DNA of 64,000 nt from an uncultured Agathobaculum sp. GTDB taxonomy: Bacteria > Bacillota > Clostridia > Oscillospirales > Butyricicoccaceae. The notes under the pieces are model-generated. The model saw only the letters and a program-made list of their open reading frames with translations. It searched no databases and was not told where the DNA came from. The translations under genes and the position numbers were made by a program. Below, piece by piece: positions 9,550 to 16,184 of the stretch. The stretch spans positions 1 through 64,000 of the forward strand of contig CALWUJ010000010.1 in the NCBI GenBank assembly GCA_944384725.1. Reading direction: 5' to 3'. How positions within the stretch are numbered: the first letter of the stretch is position 1; every line of letters begins with the position of its first letter.

Positions 9550-10045
9550 GCCGATCGTGCATCCGGTCACCGCAGACCCGATTTTGGTGCCGGAGGACAG
9601 CGGTGCGCCGACGGACGAAACCGAAAAGGACGCAAAGACGCTGGACATTATTCGTGCAAAGGTTGCCGCTGGGGAGCGTGTGCTGCTCTACGTCAACTGG
9701 GTGCGACTGGACAGCCGGACACGCCTAAAGCGCTTTCTCACGGATGCCGGCATCCGCGCCGAGATCATGGAAGATACCGTGCCGCCGCGCGGACGCGAGG
9801 CATGGGTGGCGGAAAAGCTTCGTCAAGGGATGCAGGTGATGATCACAAACCCCGGACTTGTGGAAACCGGCCTCGATTTGAATGACTTCACCACACTTCT
9901 CTTCTATGACATGGCGTTTAAGCTGTTCACATTCCGACAGGCAAGCCGGCGAAGCTGGCGTATCAACCAGACCGCGCCGCGAGTGGAGGTGTACATTTTG
10001 TACTACCGGCATACCATGCAGGAACGTGCCGTCCGGCAAAGGTGA
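9434..10045 (+). pseudogene. SNF2/DEAD-type helicase, C-terminal remnant
   Basis: The frame open from 9416 reads, after about six unrelated residues, as the second RecA-like lobe of a mobile-element helicase. Visible parts are RREGRKLAQKLLSVYL, GERVLLYVNWVRLDSRTRL, ITNPGLVETGLDLNDF and FRQASRRSWRINQ (motif VI-like). Walker A and the DExx box are missing. It ends at RAVRQR then TGA, shorter than usual. The likeliest history is an internal deletion joining the 5' part of the ATPase gene to the 3' part of a downstream helicase gene. Confidence 0.75.
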
Positions 10046-10299
10046 AGGAGCAGGTGCGTAAGGCGACGGGCCTGACCTCCCCAGCCGCTCTGCAGTCCCA
10101 TTTGGAGAGTCTGGCTAATGAACTGCTGCGGAACATCCCGCACACGCGCGAGGAGTTTATTGAAATTCTCGCCGAAATAGACGGATACGAGGCGTTTTGC
10201 CGCGCACATCCGGACTATCAAAACAACAGAGCCGTCCATGCGGTTGCAAATATCAATCGCGTTTATGACGAGCGGCTACAAAAACACGACTTTTTATAG
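10042..10299 (+). CDS. Hypothetical protein, possibly another element fragment
   Basis: This is an 85-residue ORF with a GTG start overlapping the helicase-remnant stop. It is helical and charged (SHLESLANELLRNIPHTREE, INRVYDERLQKHDFL) with no motif I recognise. The start region has no good ribosome binding site, and a second deletion point may lie just upstream. It could be the tail of a longer element protein. The holin gene begins 12 bp after its stop. Confidence 0.45.
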   Translation: MKEQVRKATGLTSPAALQSHLESLANELLRNIPHTREEFIEILAEIDGYEAFCRAHPDYQNNRAVHAVANINRVYDERLQKHDFL

Positions 10300-10311
10300 G
10301 GAGGAAGTACA

Positions 10312-10575
10312 ATGAAGGTAAACATTCCGGTAAGGTTCAGAAACCCGTGGTTTTGGGTCAGCGTTGCGTCGGTGGCGATCACCGCGATTGGAGTAGACCC
10401 GCAGACCTTTACCAGTTGGCAGGCGGTATGGGAAGGCGTTAAGTCTGTGCTCAATAACCCGGTGCAGCTGGTCACGATGGCGCTGGCAGTGCTGGGCGTT
10501 TTCATCGATCCGACGACCAGCGGCCTGACCGACTCTGACCGCGTCATGACCTACGACAAGCCGCTGGAAAAGTGA
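10312..10575 (+). CDS. Phage holin, phi-LC3 family
   Basis: An 87-residue membrane protein with the pattern of phi-LC3-type holins: a short polar N-terminus (VRFRNPWFWVS), two hydrophobic segments (about 14-30 and 48-66) and the conserved ending DPTTSGLTDSDRVMTY. Holins open the membrane so that the endolysin can reach the wall. The start has GGGAGG 6 bp upstream. The endolysin gene follows after 9 bp, the usual phage lysis cassette. No capsid or tail genes are visible in the window. Confidence 0.88.
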   Translation: MKVNIPVRFRNPWFWVSVASVAITAIGVDPQTFTSWQAVWEGVKSVLNNPVQLVTMALAVLGVFIDPTTSGLTDSDRVMTYDKPLEK

Positions 10576-10584
10576 GGTGCAGAC

Positions 10585-11916
10585 ATGAGCAGCATTCGTT
10601 GCGATATTTACGATCCCAAAGAGTATGACATCTGGTTTGCGGCTGCGCCTTATGGCGCGGCCAGCAAGCCCGCTAAAACGCTGAAAACGTGGGCGGCGGA
10701 AGAACAAGCCGACGTGGTGTATAACCTCTGCCTGTTCAACATGACCGGCTTGGGCAGCGACCAGTACGGCGTGATTAAGGGACGTACGCTGCAATACTTA
10801 CGCGCTAAGAACGTGGACTGTGGTTACGGCGGCACAAGTGAGCATCTGACCGTCAGCACCGGTAACGTGGTCGCGGGCGTGAAGGTTGCCGTGCGCGACG
10901 GCGTGGTGCTGTCCGGGCTGGATAAGTCCACCTATCGCAGCCGCAACATGATCGGCGCGCTCGCGGACGGCCGCATCATTGTTGTGCAGTCCTCGGACGG
11001 CTGCACCGAGGAGCAGGTGGCGCGCTATGCCGCCGGGCGGTACACAATCGAGCTGCTGCTGGTGCAGGACGCAGGCGGCAGTACCGGCATGTACCGCGTG
11101 AGTGACGGCTATCTGTTCGCCCCGGAGAAGGAGGGCGTGGACGGCAGGCCGGTGTGCAGCGTAGTATGTATGAGAAAGAGGAACAAGGAGGAAAAACCTA
11201 TGGGCAAGAAGAAGGTATTTATCGGTGTAGGTCACGGCGGCAGCGATCCCGGCGCGGTCGGTTATCTGGTCGAGAAGGACGTCAATCTCACGATGGCGAC
11301 CGCGTGCCGCGATTTTCTGACGGCTCACGGTGTGGATGTGTGCATGTCCCGCACCAAGGACGAGAACGACACGGTCAGTCAGGAGGTCGCGGAGTGCAAC
11401 GCTTATGCGCCCGATCTGGCGATCGACGTGCATAATAACTCGGGCGGCGGCGACGGCTTCGAGGTGTTCCACACCATTCACGGCGGCACGGGCAAGACGC
11501 TCGCGCAGAATATCGAGAAGCACGTCAAGGCCATGGGCCAGAACAGCCGCGGCGTCAAGACGAGACAGGGAAGCAATGGCGACTATTATGCGTTTATCCG
11601 CGAGACGGCCGCACCGGCGGTCATCTGCGAGGGCGTGTTCGTGGATACCAAGGCGGACGCCGCGCAGGCCGACACGCTCGCCGAGCAGCAGGCGTTCGGT
11701 GTGGCGTATGCGAAGGGCATTCTGGATACGCTCGGTCTGGCCTACGACGAGCCAGAGGATGCACCGGACGATGCGTTTGAGACCGACGAAGAGGTGCAAG
11801 CGGCGATCACCAAGGTGCAGCAAAAGGCTGGCCTCGCTGCGGAAACCATGCAGTACCTGCTGGCGTATGAGTACGGCGCGGAGCTGGTGACCAAACTTGC
11901 GAATGCAATGAAATAA
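10585..11916 (+). CDS. Two-domain endolysin: phosphodiester glycosidase-like plus N-acetylmuramoyl-L-alanine amidase
   Basis: The product is 443 residues. About residues 1-195 resemble the phosphodiester-glycosidase (NAGPA-like) domain: VVYNLCLFNMTG, SRNMIGALADGRIIVVQSS and LLLVQDAGGSTGMYR. About residues 206-385 are an Amidase_3 zinc amidase, with GVGHGGSDPGAVG, glutamate in LVEKDVNL, DVHNNSGGGDGFEVF and ICEGVFVDTKAD supplying the usual His-Glu-His ligands and catalytic Glu. A short helical tail follows. A strong ribosome binding site and in-frame ATG at residue 206 could yield a separate amidase. A terminator follows. Confidence 0.87.
   Translation: MSSIRCDIYDPKEYDIWFAAAPYGAASKPAKTLKTWAAEEQADVVYNLCLFNMTGLGSDQYGVIKGRTLQYLRAKNVDCGYGGTSEHLTVSTGNVVAGVKVAVRDGVVLSGLDKSTYRSRNMIGALADGRIIVVQSSDGCTEEQVARYAAGRYTIELLLVQDAGGSTGMYRVSDGYLFAPEKEGVDGRPVCSVVCMRKRNKEEKPMGKKKVFIGVGHGGSDPGAVGYLVEKDVNLTMATACRDFLTAHGVDVCMSRTKDENDTVSQEVAECNAYAPDLAIDVHNNSGGGDGFEVFHTIHGGTGKTLAQNIEKHVKAMGQNSRGVKTRQGSNGDYYAFIRETAAPAVICEGVFVDTKADAAQADTLAEQQAFGVAYAKGILDTLGLAYDEPEDAPDDAFETDEEVQAAITKVQQKAGLAAETMQYLLAYEYGAELVTKLANAMK
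11185..11202 (+). promoter_or_regulatory. Internal ribosome binding site and ATG for the amidase domain
   Basis: AAGGAGG lies 8 bp before the in-frame ATG at 11200 (MGKKKVFIGVGHGG), exactly at the linker between the two endolysin domains. Either the amidase is also made alone or two former genes have fused. Confidence 0.65.
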
Positions 11917-11974
11917 CGGTGCCATAATTAGGTGACACATCAGGTGACACACCAAACACCCCAAAATACCGCAT

Positions 11975-12015
11975 AAAACCCTCTTTTGCTCTATGTGGGC
12001 AAGAGAGGGTTTTTC
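11975..12015 (+). terminator. Terminator of the lysis cassette
   Basis: AAACCCTCTT and AAGAGAGGGTTT form the stem, followed by TTTTTCTT. The complementary strand also has an A/T flank, so it may serve the tRNA transcript arriving from the right. Confidence 0.8.
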
Positions 12016-12077
12016 TTGTATTCGTTTCAAAAATAAACAAAAAAGCCACAAAGTCAATGACTTTATGGCTTAAATGT

Positions 12078-12153
12078 TGGTGACCCAGCGGGGATTCGAA
12101 CCCCGGACACCCTGCTTAAAAGGCAGGTGCTCTGCCGACTGAGCTACTGGGTC
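12078..12153 (-). tRNA. tRNA-Lys (TTT)
   Basis: On the minus strand GACCCAG/CTGGGTC close the acceptor stem. The anticodon stem-loop is CCTGC-CTTTTAA-GCAGG with anticodon TTT. The T-loop GGTTCGAATCC is intact and CCA is encoded (12078-12080). It is the last tRNA of the transcript. Confidence 0.97.
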
Positions 12154-12189
12154 ATATTGATGCGTGAGGAATGCCGGACTGGATAAAAA

Positions 12190-12264
12190 TGGCAGGGACG
12201 GCTGGATTCGAACCAGCGAGTGTCGGCGTCAAAGGCCGATGCCTTACCGCTTGGCGACGCCCCT
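12190..12264 (-). tRNA. tRNA-Gln (TTG)
   Basis: Minus-strand acceptor AGGGGCG/CGTCCCT with one G-T pair. The anticodon arm is TCGGC-CTTTGAC-GCCGA with anticodon TTG. The T-arm is CTGGTTCGAATCCAG. CCA is encoded. Confidence 0.96.
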
Positions 12265-12305
12265 GTATCCGTTGAATCAAAAGACAGGCCGTACCCTAAG
12301 CATAA

Positions 12306-12328
12306 CGCGCTGCATGAGGCAGCGCGTC
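12306..12328 (-). other. Hairpin between tRNA-His and tRNA-Gln
   Basis: ACGCGCTGC and GCAGCGCGT form a perfect 9-bp stem with a 5-nt loop. Outer ACCCTA/TAGGGT arms can extend it. It lies in the tRNA spacer and may guide processing of the precursor. Confidence 0.5.
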
Positions 12329-12339
12329 ATAGGGTCATA

Positions 12340-12417
12340 TGGGGTGGGTAAAGGGACTCGAACCCTCGACCCTCGGAACCACAATCCGATGCTCTAACCA
12401 ACTGAGCTATACCCACC
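12340..12417 (-). tRNA. tRNA-His (GTG)
   Basis: Minus-strand acceptor stem GTGGGTA/TACCCAC with the extra 5' G expected of tRNA-His facing discriminator C. The anticodon loop is TTGTGGT, anticodon GTG. CCA is encoded. Confidence 0.96.
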
Positions 12418-12441
12418 ATATTTTGTTTCGCCAGCGGAAAT

Positions 12442-12536
12442 TTGGCACGCCAGAAGGGATTCGCTTTTCTGCGGAAAAGCCACGGCGGTTCAAACAATCC
12501 ACCGGATTGTTTGTAAGAGCCGCCTTTCGAATCCCT
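12442..12536. repeat. Partial tRNA-Arg 3' copy plus nested palindrome
   Basis: Bases 12442-12463 repeat the 3' end of the tRNA-Arg gene (TTGGCACGCCAG.AGGGATTCG, one mismatch to 12557-12578). The copy leads into a branched structure. The outer arms are AGGGATTCG (12454-12462) and CGAATCCCT (12528-12536). Inside are the hairpins GCTTTTC-TGCG-GAAAAGC and AAACAATCC-ACC-GGATTGTTT, the second extended by GGCGGTTC/GAGCCGCC. It may be an integration scar at the tRNA gene or a small mobile repeat. Confidence 0.6.
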
Positions 12537-12557
12537 GACCATGCCTGCGAAGAATCT

Positions 12558-12634
12558 TGGCACGCCAGGAGGGATTCGAACCCCCGGCCTACTGCTTAGA
12601 AGGCAGTTGCTCTATCCGGCTGAGCTACTGGCGC
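12558..12634 (-). tRNA. tRNA-Arg (TCT)
   Basis: Minus-strand acceptor GCGCCAG/CTGGCGT. The anticodon arm is ACTGC-CTTCTAA-GCAGT, anticodon TCT. The T-arm GGGGGTTCGAATCCC is intact and CCA is encoded. A partial copy of its 3' end lies 115 bp to the left. Confidence 0.96.
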
Positions 12635-12667
12635 ATATCAATTCCGGCAACCCGACGCCTGAAATTG

Positions 12668-12741
12668 TGGAGCGGGTGATGGGAATCGAACCCACGTGTT
12701 CAGCTTGGAAGGCTGACATTCTACCATTGAACTACACCCGC
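12668..12741 (-). tRNA. tRNA-Gly (TCC)
   Basis: Minus-strand acceptor GCGGGTG/CACCCGC. The anticodon loop is CTTCCAA, anticodon TCC. The T-arm is GTGGGTTCGATTCCCAT. CCA is encoded. It is the first tRNA after the promoter. Confidence 0.97.
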
Positions 12742-12762
12742 GGGTTTTTCTGACGCTTAAAT

Positions 12763-12791
12763 AGTATAACAATGAATGGGCTTTTTGTCAA
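12763..12791 (-). promoter_or_regulatory. Promoter of the five-tRNA operon
   Basis: Minus-strand -35 TTGACA, 17-bp spacer and -10 TATACT, about 22 bp before tRNA-Gly. This is near consensus and fits strong tRNA transcription. Confidence 0.9.
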
Positions 12792-12886
12792 CATGTTTTT
12801 TCATTTTCTTTTGCAAAAATTTTTATCGGCTGTAACGGACATTTTTCGGAAAGCGGTTGGTACGTCATCAAAAGGGCATATGCGCA

Positions 12887-12895
12887 TGGTATACT
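12887..12895 (+). promoter_or_regulatory. Extended -10 promoter of the two-component operon
   Basis: TG-G-TATACT lies 25 bp before the response-regulator start. No clear -35 is seen, as is common for extended -10 promoters. Confidence 0.5.
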
Positions 12896-12919
12896 GAAAA
12901 TACAGAGGGGGGATGCAGC

Positions 12920-13618
12920 GTGGGTTACACAATTTTATTGGCGGAAGATGAAGCGGCGATGCGAGAAGTGGTTGCCGACTACCTGACGGAAAAGAGTGCC
13001 GGCGCATGGACAGTAGAGACAGCTGCGGACGGTGACACCGCGCTTGCCATGATTGAGCAGCGCACATTCGATCTGCTGCTACTCGATGTGATGCTGCCGG
13101 GGACGGACGGCTTTGCGCTATGCCGTGCCGCACGGCAACAGGGCGATGTGCCGATCCTGTTCGTGACCGCGCGCGAGGACGAGCAGGACAAGCTGCACGG
13201 TTATGGTCTTGGTGCGGATGACTATGTTGTTAAGCCGTTTTCACTGGCAGTGCTGTACGCCAAGGCACAGGCACTTTTGCGGCGTGCCAAGGGGCTGACG
13301 CAAGGGGACATGCTGACCGCGGGTGAACTTGTTCTCGATCCCGTGCGCAGCACAGTGACGGCGGGCGGGCAGCCGGTTTCGCTGCCGCCCAAGGAATTTG
13401 CATTGCTGCGGGCACTGATGGAGCGTAAAAACCGCGTGCTGACGCGCAACGAGCTGTTAAATCTCGCGTGGGGATGGGATTTTGACGGCACGGACCGCGT
13501 TGTGGACAGCCATATCAAAAAGCTGCGGAAAGCGCTCGGCGTGCACGCGGGCTGCATCAGGACCGTGGTCAAGCAGGGCTATAAATTGGAGGTGGATGGA
13601 GATGAAAAGCAAGCATAG
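12920..13618 (+). CDS. OmpR/PhoB-family response regulator
   Basis: This 232-residue DNA-binding regulator is switched on by phosphorylation. The receiver domain has acidic E9-D10, phospho-acceptor D56 in LLLLDVMLPG, and the switch region VTARED. From about residue 130 a winged-helix domain follows, with KEFALLRALMERKNRVLTR and VDSHIKKLRKAL. The GTG start at 12920 follows GAGGGGGG. The open frame upstream to 12857 includes the promoter and is rejected. The last 17 bp overlap the sensor kinase gene. Target genes cannot be told from the sequence. Confidence 0.93.
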   Translation: MGYTILLAEDEAAMREVVADYLTEKSAGAWTVETAADGDTALAMIEQRTFDLLLLDVMLPGTDGFALCRAARQQGDVPILFVTAREDEQDKLHGYGLGADDYVVKPFSLAVLYAKAQALLRRAKGLTQGDMLTAGELVLDPVRSTVTAGGQPVSLPPKEFALLRALMERKNRVLTRNELLNLAWGWDFDGTDRVVDSHIKKLRKALGVHAGCIRTVVKQGYKLEVDGDEKQA

Positions 13619-15266
13619 AAATTTCTGGAGCTTCTTCTGGCGCGTGGGCGCAGGGTTCCTCGCGTTCTATCTGGCGGTGATGGGGCTATTCACCTATTTT
13701 GTCGCTCGTGGAAAGCTAAATGCTGCACGGACGAGCGGAGACAGCCGGGAGGAACTGCGGTTAGAGGCGGTGCGGGAAATACAGCAGGCGGATTTGCCAG
13801 GAAACTGGTATTACATTTGTAATGCGGTTGCAGATCCTGTGGCAATGGTCGGTGTGTTTGATGAAAATGGCAGTTTGATAGCATCGTCGGGAAATTATTT
13901 CAATGCATTAAGTTTTTATATGGATGTGGGTCGTTGGCTGACGGATGCGGAACAATATCGCTTGGTGGAGCTGGCGCAAGAGAGCAGTCATCCCATAGAA
14001 ACCGGGACGGTTACCTATATCTTGCACATCAATGGATGGCAGGATGGGGAATTGTTGATTCCCTACCAGATTACATATTCTTCTCGAACGTATGAGATGC
14101 TGGAGAATGGTGGAATTTCGTATCATGACAGCGAAGAAGAGACGTTGCTCATGAGACGGCAGCCGGATATTGACACAAGTGAATTGTGGAATCTGCCGTT
14201 TACCATGGAGGTGCCGTTTTTCAGCGTCGCAGGTAGTTTCGCGCTGCCGGGGTTTGATCTGAAAGATGGTGTAAGCGGATATGTCAAAGTGCGAGATACC
14301 GGCGAATGGAAGCAGATGTATGACCGGATGCTGACGCTTGCGGACGGATTAAAAAACAAAGATTTTGTGGTTGGCGGCTTGGGAGAGGATAACAGTATTT
14401 TTCATTACTATATCGAGTACGGGTGGTACTTGGGGGATGATTATTTTGACACACCGCAAGAGGGCAAATATTTGATTTATCTCTGGTCATACTATCCGCT
14501 GCGTGAAGCTATGGAGGAACTGACGCCTGCGTATGGGATAGCGCTGCTGGCGATGCTGGTTATGTCTGCTGTTTTGGCTTTTGCCCTATTGCGCGTATGG
14601 CGCAAGCAAGAGCGCGTCGAGCAGGCGCGCCGAGATACGACCGCCGCGCTTGCGCATGAGCTGAAAACACCGCTGTCCGTGCTGTCCGCGACCGCCGAGC
14701 TGTTATCAAATGATATGGCGCAGGACAAGCGTAAGCACTATCTGGACGTGATTCAGCAGCAGGCGCAGCGCATGGACGGCAGCGTGCGGCGTATGCTCGA
14801 GCTGTCCCGGCTGGAGGCGGGCGCGCAAGCGCTGCGGCGCGAGCAGGTGTCTCTCTCCGCCCTCGCACGCGAGCAGCTGGATGCTGCCGTCCCGCCGGAC
14901 AGCTGCCTGCACACATCGGTTGTGGTGGACGGCGCGGACGAAGCTGCGGCCGACCGTGCGCTACTCGCCCGCGCGCTCGATGCCATTCTGGAAAACGCAG
15001 TGCAGCACACCCCACCGGATGGCAGCATCACCGTGCGCATAGAGAACGGCGTGTGCGCAGTTGTCAACACGGGCGAGCCCATTCCGTCTGCCGCGCTGCC
15101 GCGCTTATGGGAGCCGTACTATCAGGCTGACCCCGCGCGAACGGGAAAAGGCGACGGACTGGGACTATCCATTGCCAAAACCGTGTTCGACTTGCATGGC
15201 TGCACTTACGGTGCGGAAAACACGCCGACAGGGCCGCGTTTTTGGTTCCGGTTTGGTAAGGCGTGA
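13602..15266 (+). CDS. Sensor histidine kinase
   Basis: This 554-residue membrane kinase partners the upstream regulator. TM1 lies at about 13-35. An extracytoplasmic sensor of ~270 residues is followed by TM2 (GIALLAMLVMSAVLAFALL). The DHp helix carries phospho-histidine H352 in ALAHELKTPLSVL. The ATPase domain shows N-box LENAVQH and G-box KGDGLGLSIAK. The ATG at 13602 follows GGAGG at a spacing of 9. Upstream in-frame codons back to 13482 belong to the regulator. The sensor domain has no motif I recognise, and part of it is more A+T-rich than the kinase core. Confidence 0.92.
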   Translation: MKSKHRNFWSFFWRVGAGFLAFYLAVMGLFTYFVARGKLNAARTSGDSREELRLEAVREIQQADLPGNWYYICNAVADPVAMVGVFDENGSLIASSGNYFNALSFYMDVGRWLTDAEQYRLVELAQESSHPIETGTVTYILHINGWQDGELLIPYQITYSSRTYEMLENGGISYHDSEEETLLMRRQPDIDTSELWNLPFTMEVPFFSVAGSFALPGFDLKDGVSGYVKVRDTGEWKQMYDRMLTLADGLKNKDFVVGGLGEDNSIFHYYIEYGWYLGDDYFDTPQEGKYLIYLWSYYPLREAMEELTPAYGIALLAMLVMSAVLAFALLRVWRKQERVEQARRDTTAALAHELKTPLSVLSATAELLSNDMAQDKRKHYLDVIQQQAQRMDGSVRRMLELSRLEAGAQALRREQVSLSALAREQLDAAVPPDSCLHTSVVVDGADEAAADRALLARALDAILENAVQHTPPDGSITVRIENGVCAVVNTGEPIPSAALPRLWEPYYQADPARTGKGDGLGLSIAKTVFDLHGCTYGAENTPTGPRFWFRFGKA

Positions 15267-15328
15267 CCAGCCGCAGTTAATGAATAAAACCGGATCAACA
15301 ATGATTTTCCTTTCTGCGCAGATTTTTC

Positions 15329-15357
15329 TTGAGAATCGCAGGGAAATGCGGTAAACT
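15329..15357 (+). promoter_or_regulatory. Sigma-A promoter of the SprA-like gene
   Basis: TTGAGA, 17-bp spacer and TAAACT lie 39 bp before the start codon and downstream of the kinase stop. Confidence 0.65.
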
Positions 15358-15396
15358 GATAGTATCAAGAAATAGAGCGTAGGGAGGGTGAGAAAC

Positions 15397-16095
15397 ATGT
15401 TTGGTTTGAGTGCAGTAGGAGCAGGAGGCAGCAGCGCATATTCGTCTGCGTATTTGGATCGGGCGGCTGGCGCGCGCAGCATGGAGCCGATCAACGGTAT
15501 CACCCCCGCGCAGACTACGGCAGTTCCTCCTGTGCCGGCAGTGGCATCGGTACGACCGGAGGCAACACAGGCCGCACCCGAGCAGGAGGGCCCGCAGCTT
15601 CCGTTCCAGCGGGAGGGCGTCGACCCGGTCGAGTGGGCTGTCCGCGGGCGCATTCAGTACGCCGATGAGAACGGACAGAACGCATCCGGGAATGCGGCAG
15701 CGCCGGAGGGACAGGTCGCGTCCGAAGCCAAGTCTGCGCAGGAGGTCATGGCGGAAAGCGAGTGCCAGACCTGCAAGGAGCGCAAATATCAGGATGGCTC
15801 GGATGATCCCGGTGTTTCGTATAAAACGCCCACCAATATTGCACCTGAGGCGGCAGCTTCCGCTGTGCGCAGTCATGAGCAGGAGCATGTAAGCCGTGAG
15901 CAGTCCAAGGCGCAGCAGGAAGGACGGGAAGTGGTCAGCCAGTCGGTCACGATCCACACCGCAATCTGTCCGGAATGCGGCAGGGTTTACGTCTCCGGCG
16001 GCACGACCCGCACCACGACGCGGCAGGAAAAAGCCGCGCAGCTGTATCAGCAGCAGGGGGAGCAAGCCCCCAGCCAGTTCCAGTCTGTGGCATAA
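15397..16095 (+). CDS. SprA-related / putative metalloprotease-fold protein
   Basis: The product is 232 residues. The N-terminal ~110 residues are low-complexity, rich in Ala, Gly, Pro and Gln. The C-terminal half resembles the SprA-related family, annotated in databases as putative metalloproteases. It has a CQTCKERKYQDGSDDPGVS cysteine pair, the HEQEHV zincin-like HExxH motif, and a second CPECGRVYVSGG pair. No signal peptide is visible. The start at ATG 15397 follows GGAGG at a spacing of 9; GTG 15388 is too close to it. Single gene between its own promoter and terminator. Function unknown. Confidence 0.7.
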   Translation: MFGLSAVGAGGSSAYSSAYLDRAAGARSMEPINGITPAQTTAVPPVPAVASVRPEATQAAPEQEGPQLPFQREGVDPVEWAVRGRIQYADENGQNASGNAAAPEGQVASEAKSAQEVMAESECQTCKERKYQDGSDDPGVSYKTPTNIAPEAAASAVRSHEQEHVSREQSKAQQEGREVVSQSVTIHTAICPECGRVYVSGGTTRTTTRQEKAAQLYQQQGEQAPSQFQSVA

Positions 16096-16101
16096 GAGAA
16101 A

Positions 16102-16129
16102 ACAGCCGATTTTCCATCGGCTGTTTTTT
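16102..16129 (+). terminator. Terminator of the SprA-like gene
   Basis: ACAGCCGA and TCGGCTGT form the stem, with T6 following. Confidence 0.9.
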
Positions 16130-16152
16130 GTTGCCTGCTGCTTATCCGATGT

Positions 16153-16180
16153 AAAAAGCCACCCGTTCGGGTGGCTTTTT
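16153..16180 (-). terminator. Terminator of the sigma/anti-sigma operon
   Basis: AAAAAGCCACCC and GGGTGGCTTTTT form a symmetrical stem that can act in both directions. It lies 5 bp after the DUF4179-like gene. Confidence 0.9.
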
Positions 16181-16184
16181 CATA

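Noticed and set aside
7320..12100. att repeat of the tRNA-Lys 3' end at the left side of the mobile remnant
   Set aside because: No copy of the tRNA-Lys end was found near 7,020-7,545, so integration into tRNA-Lys cannot be supported from this window.
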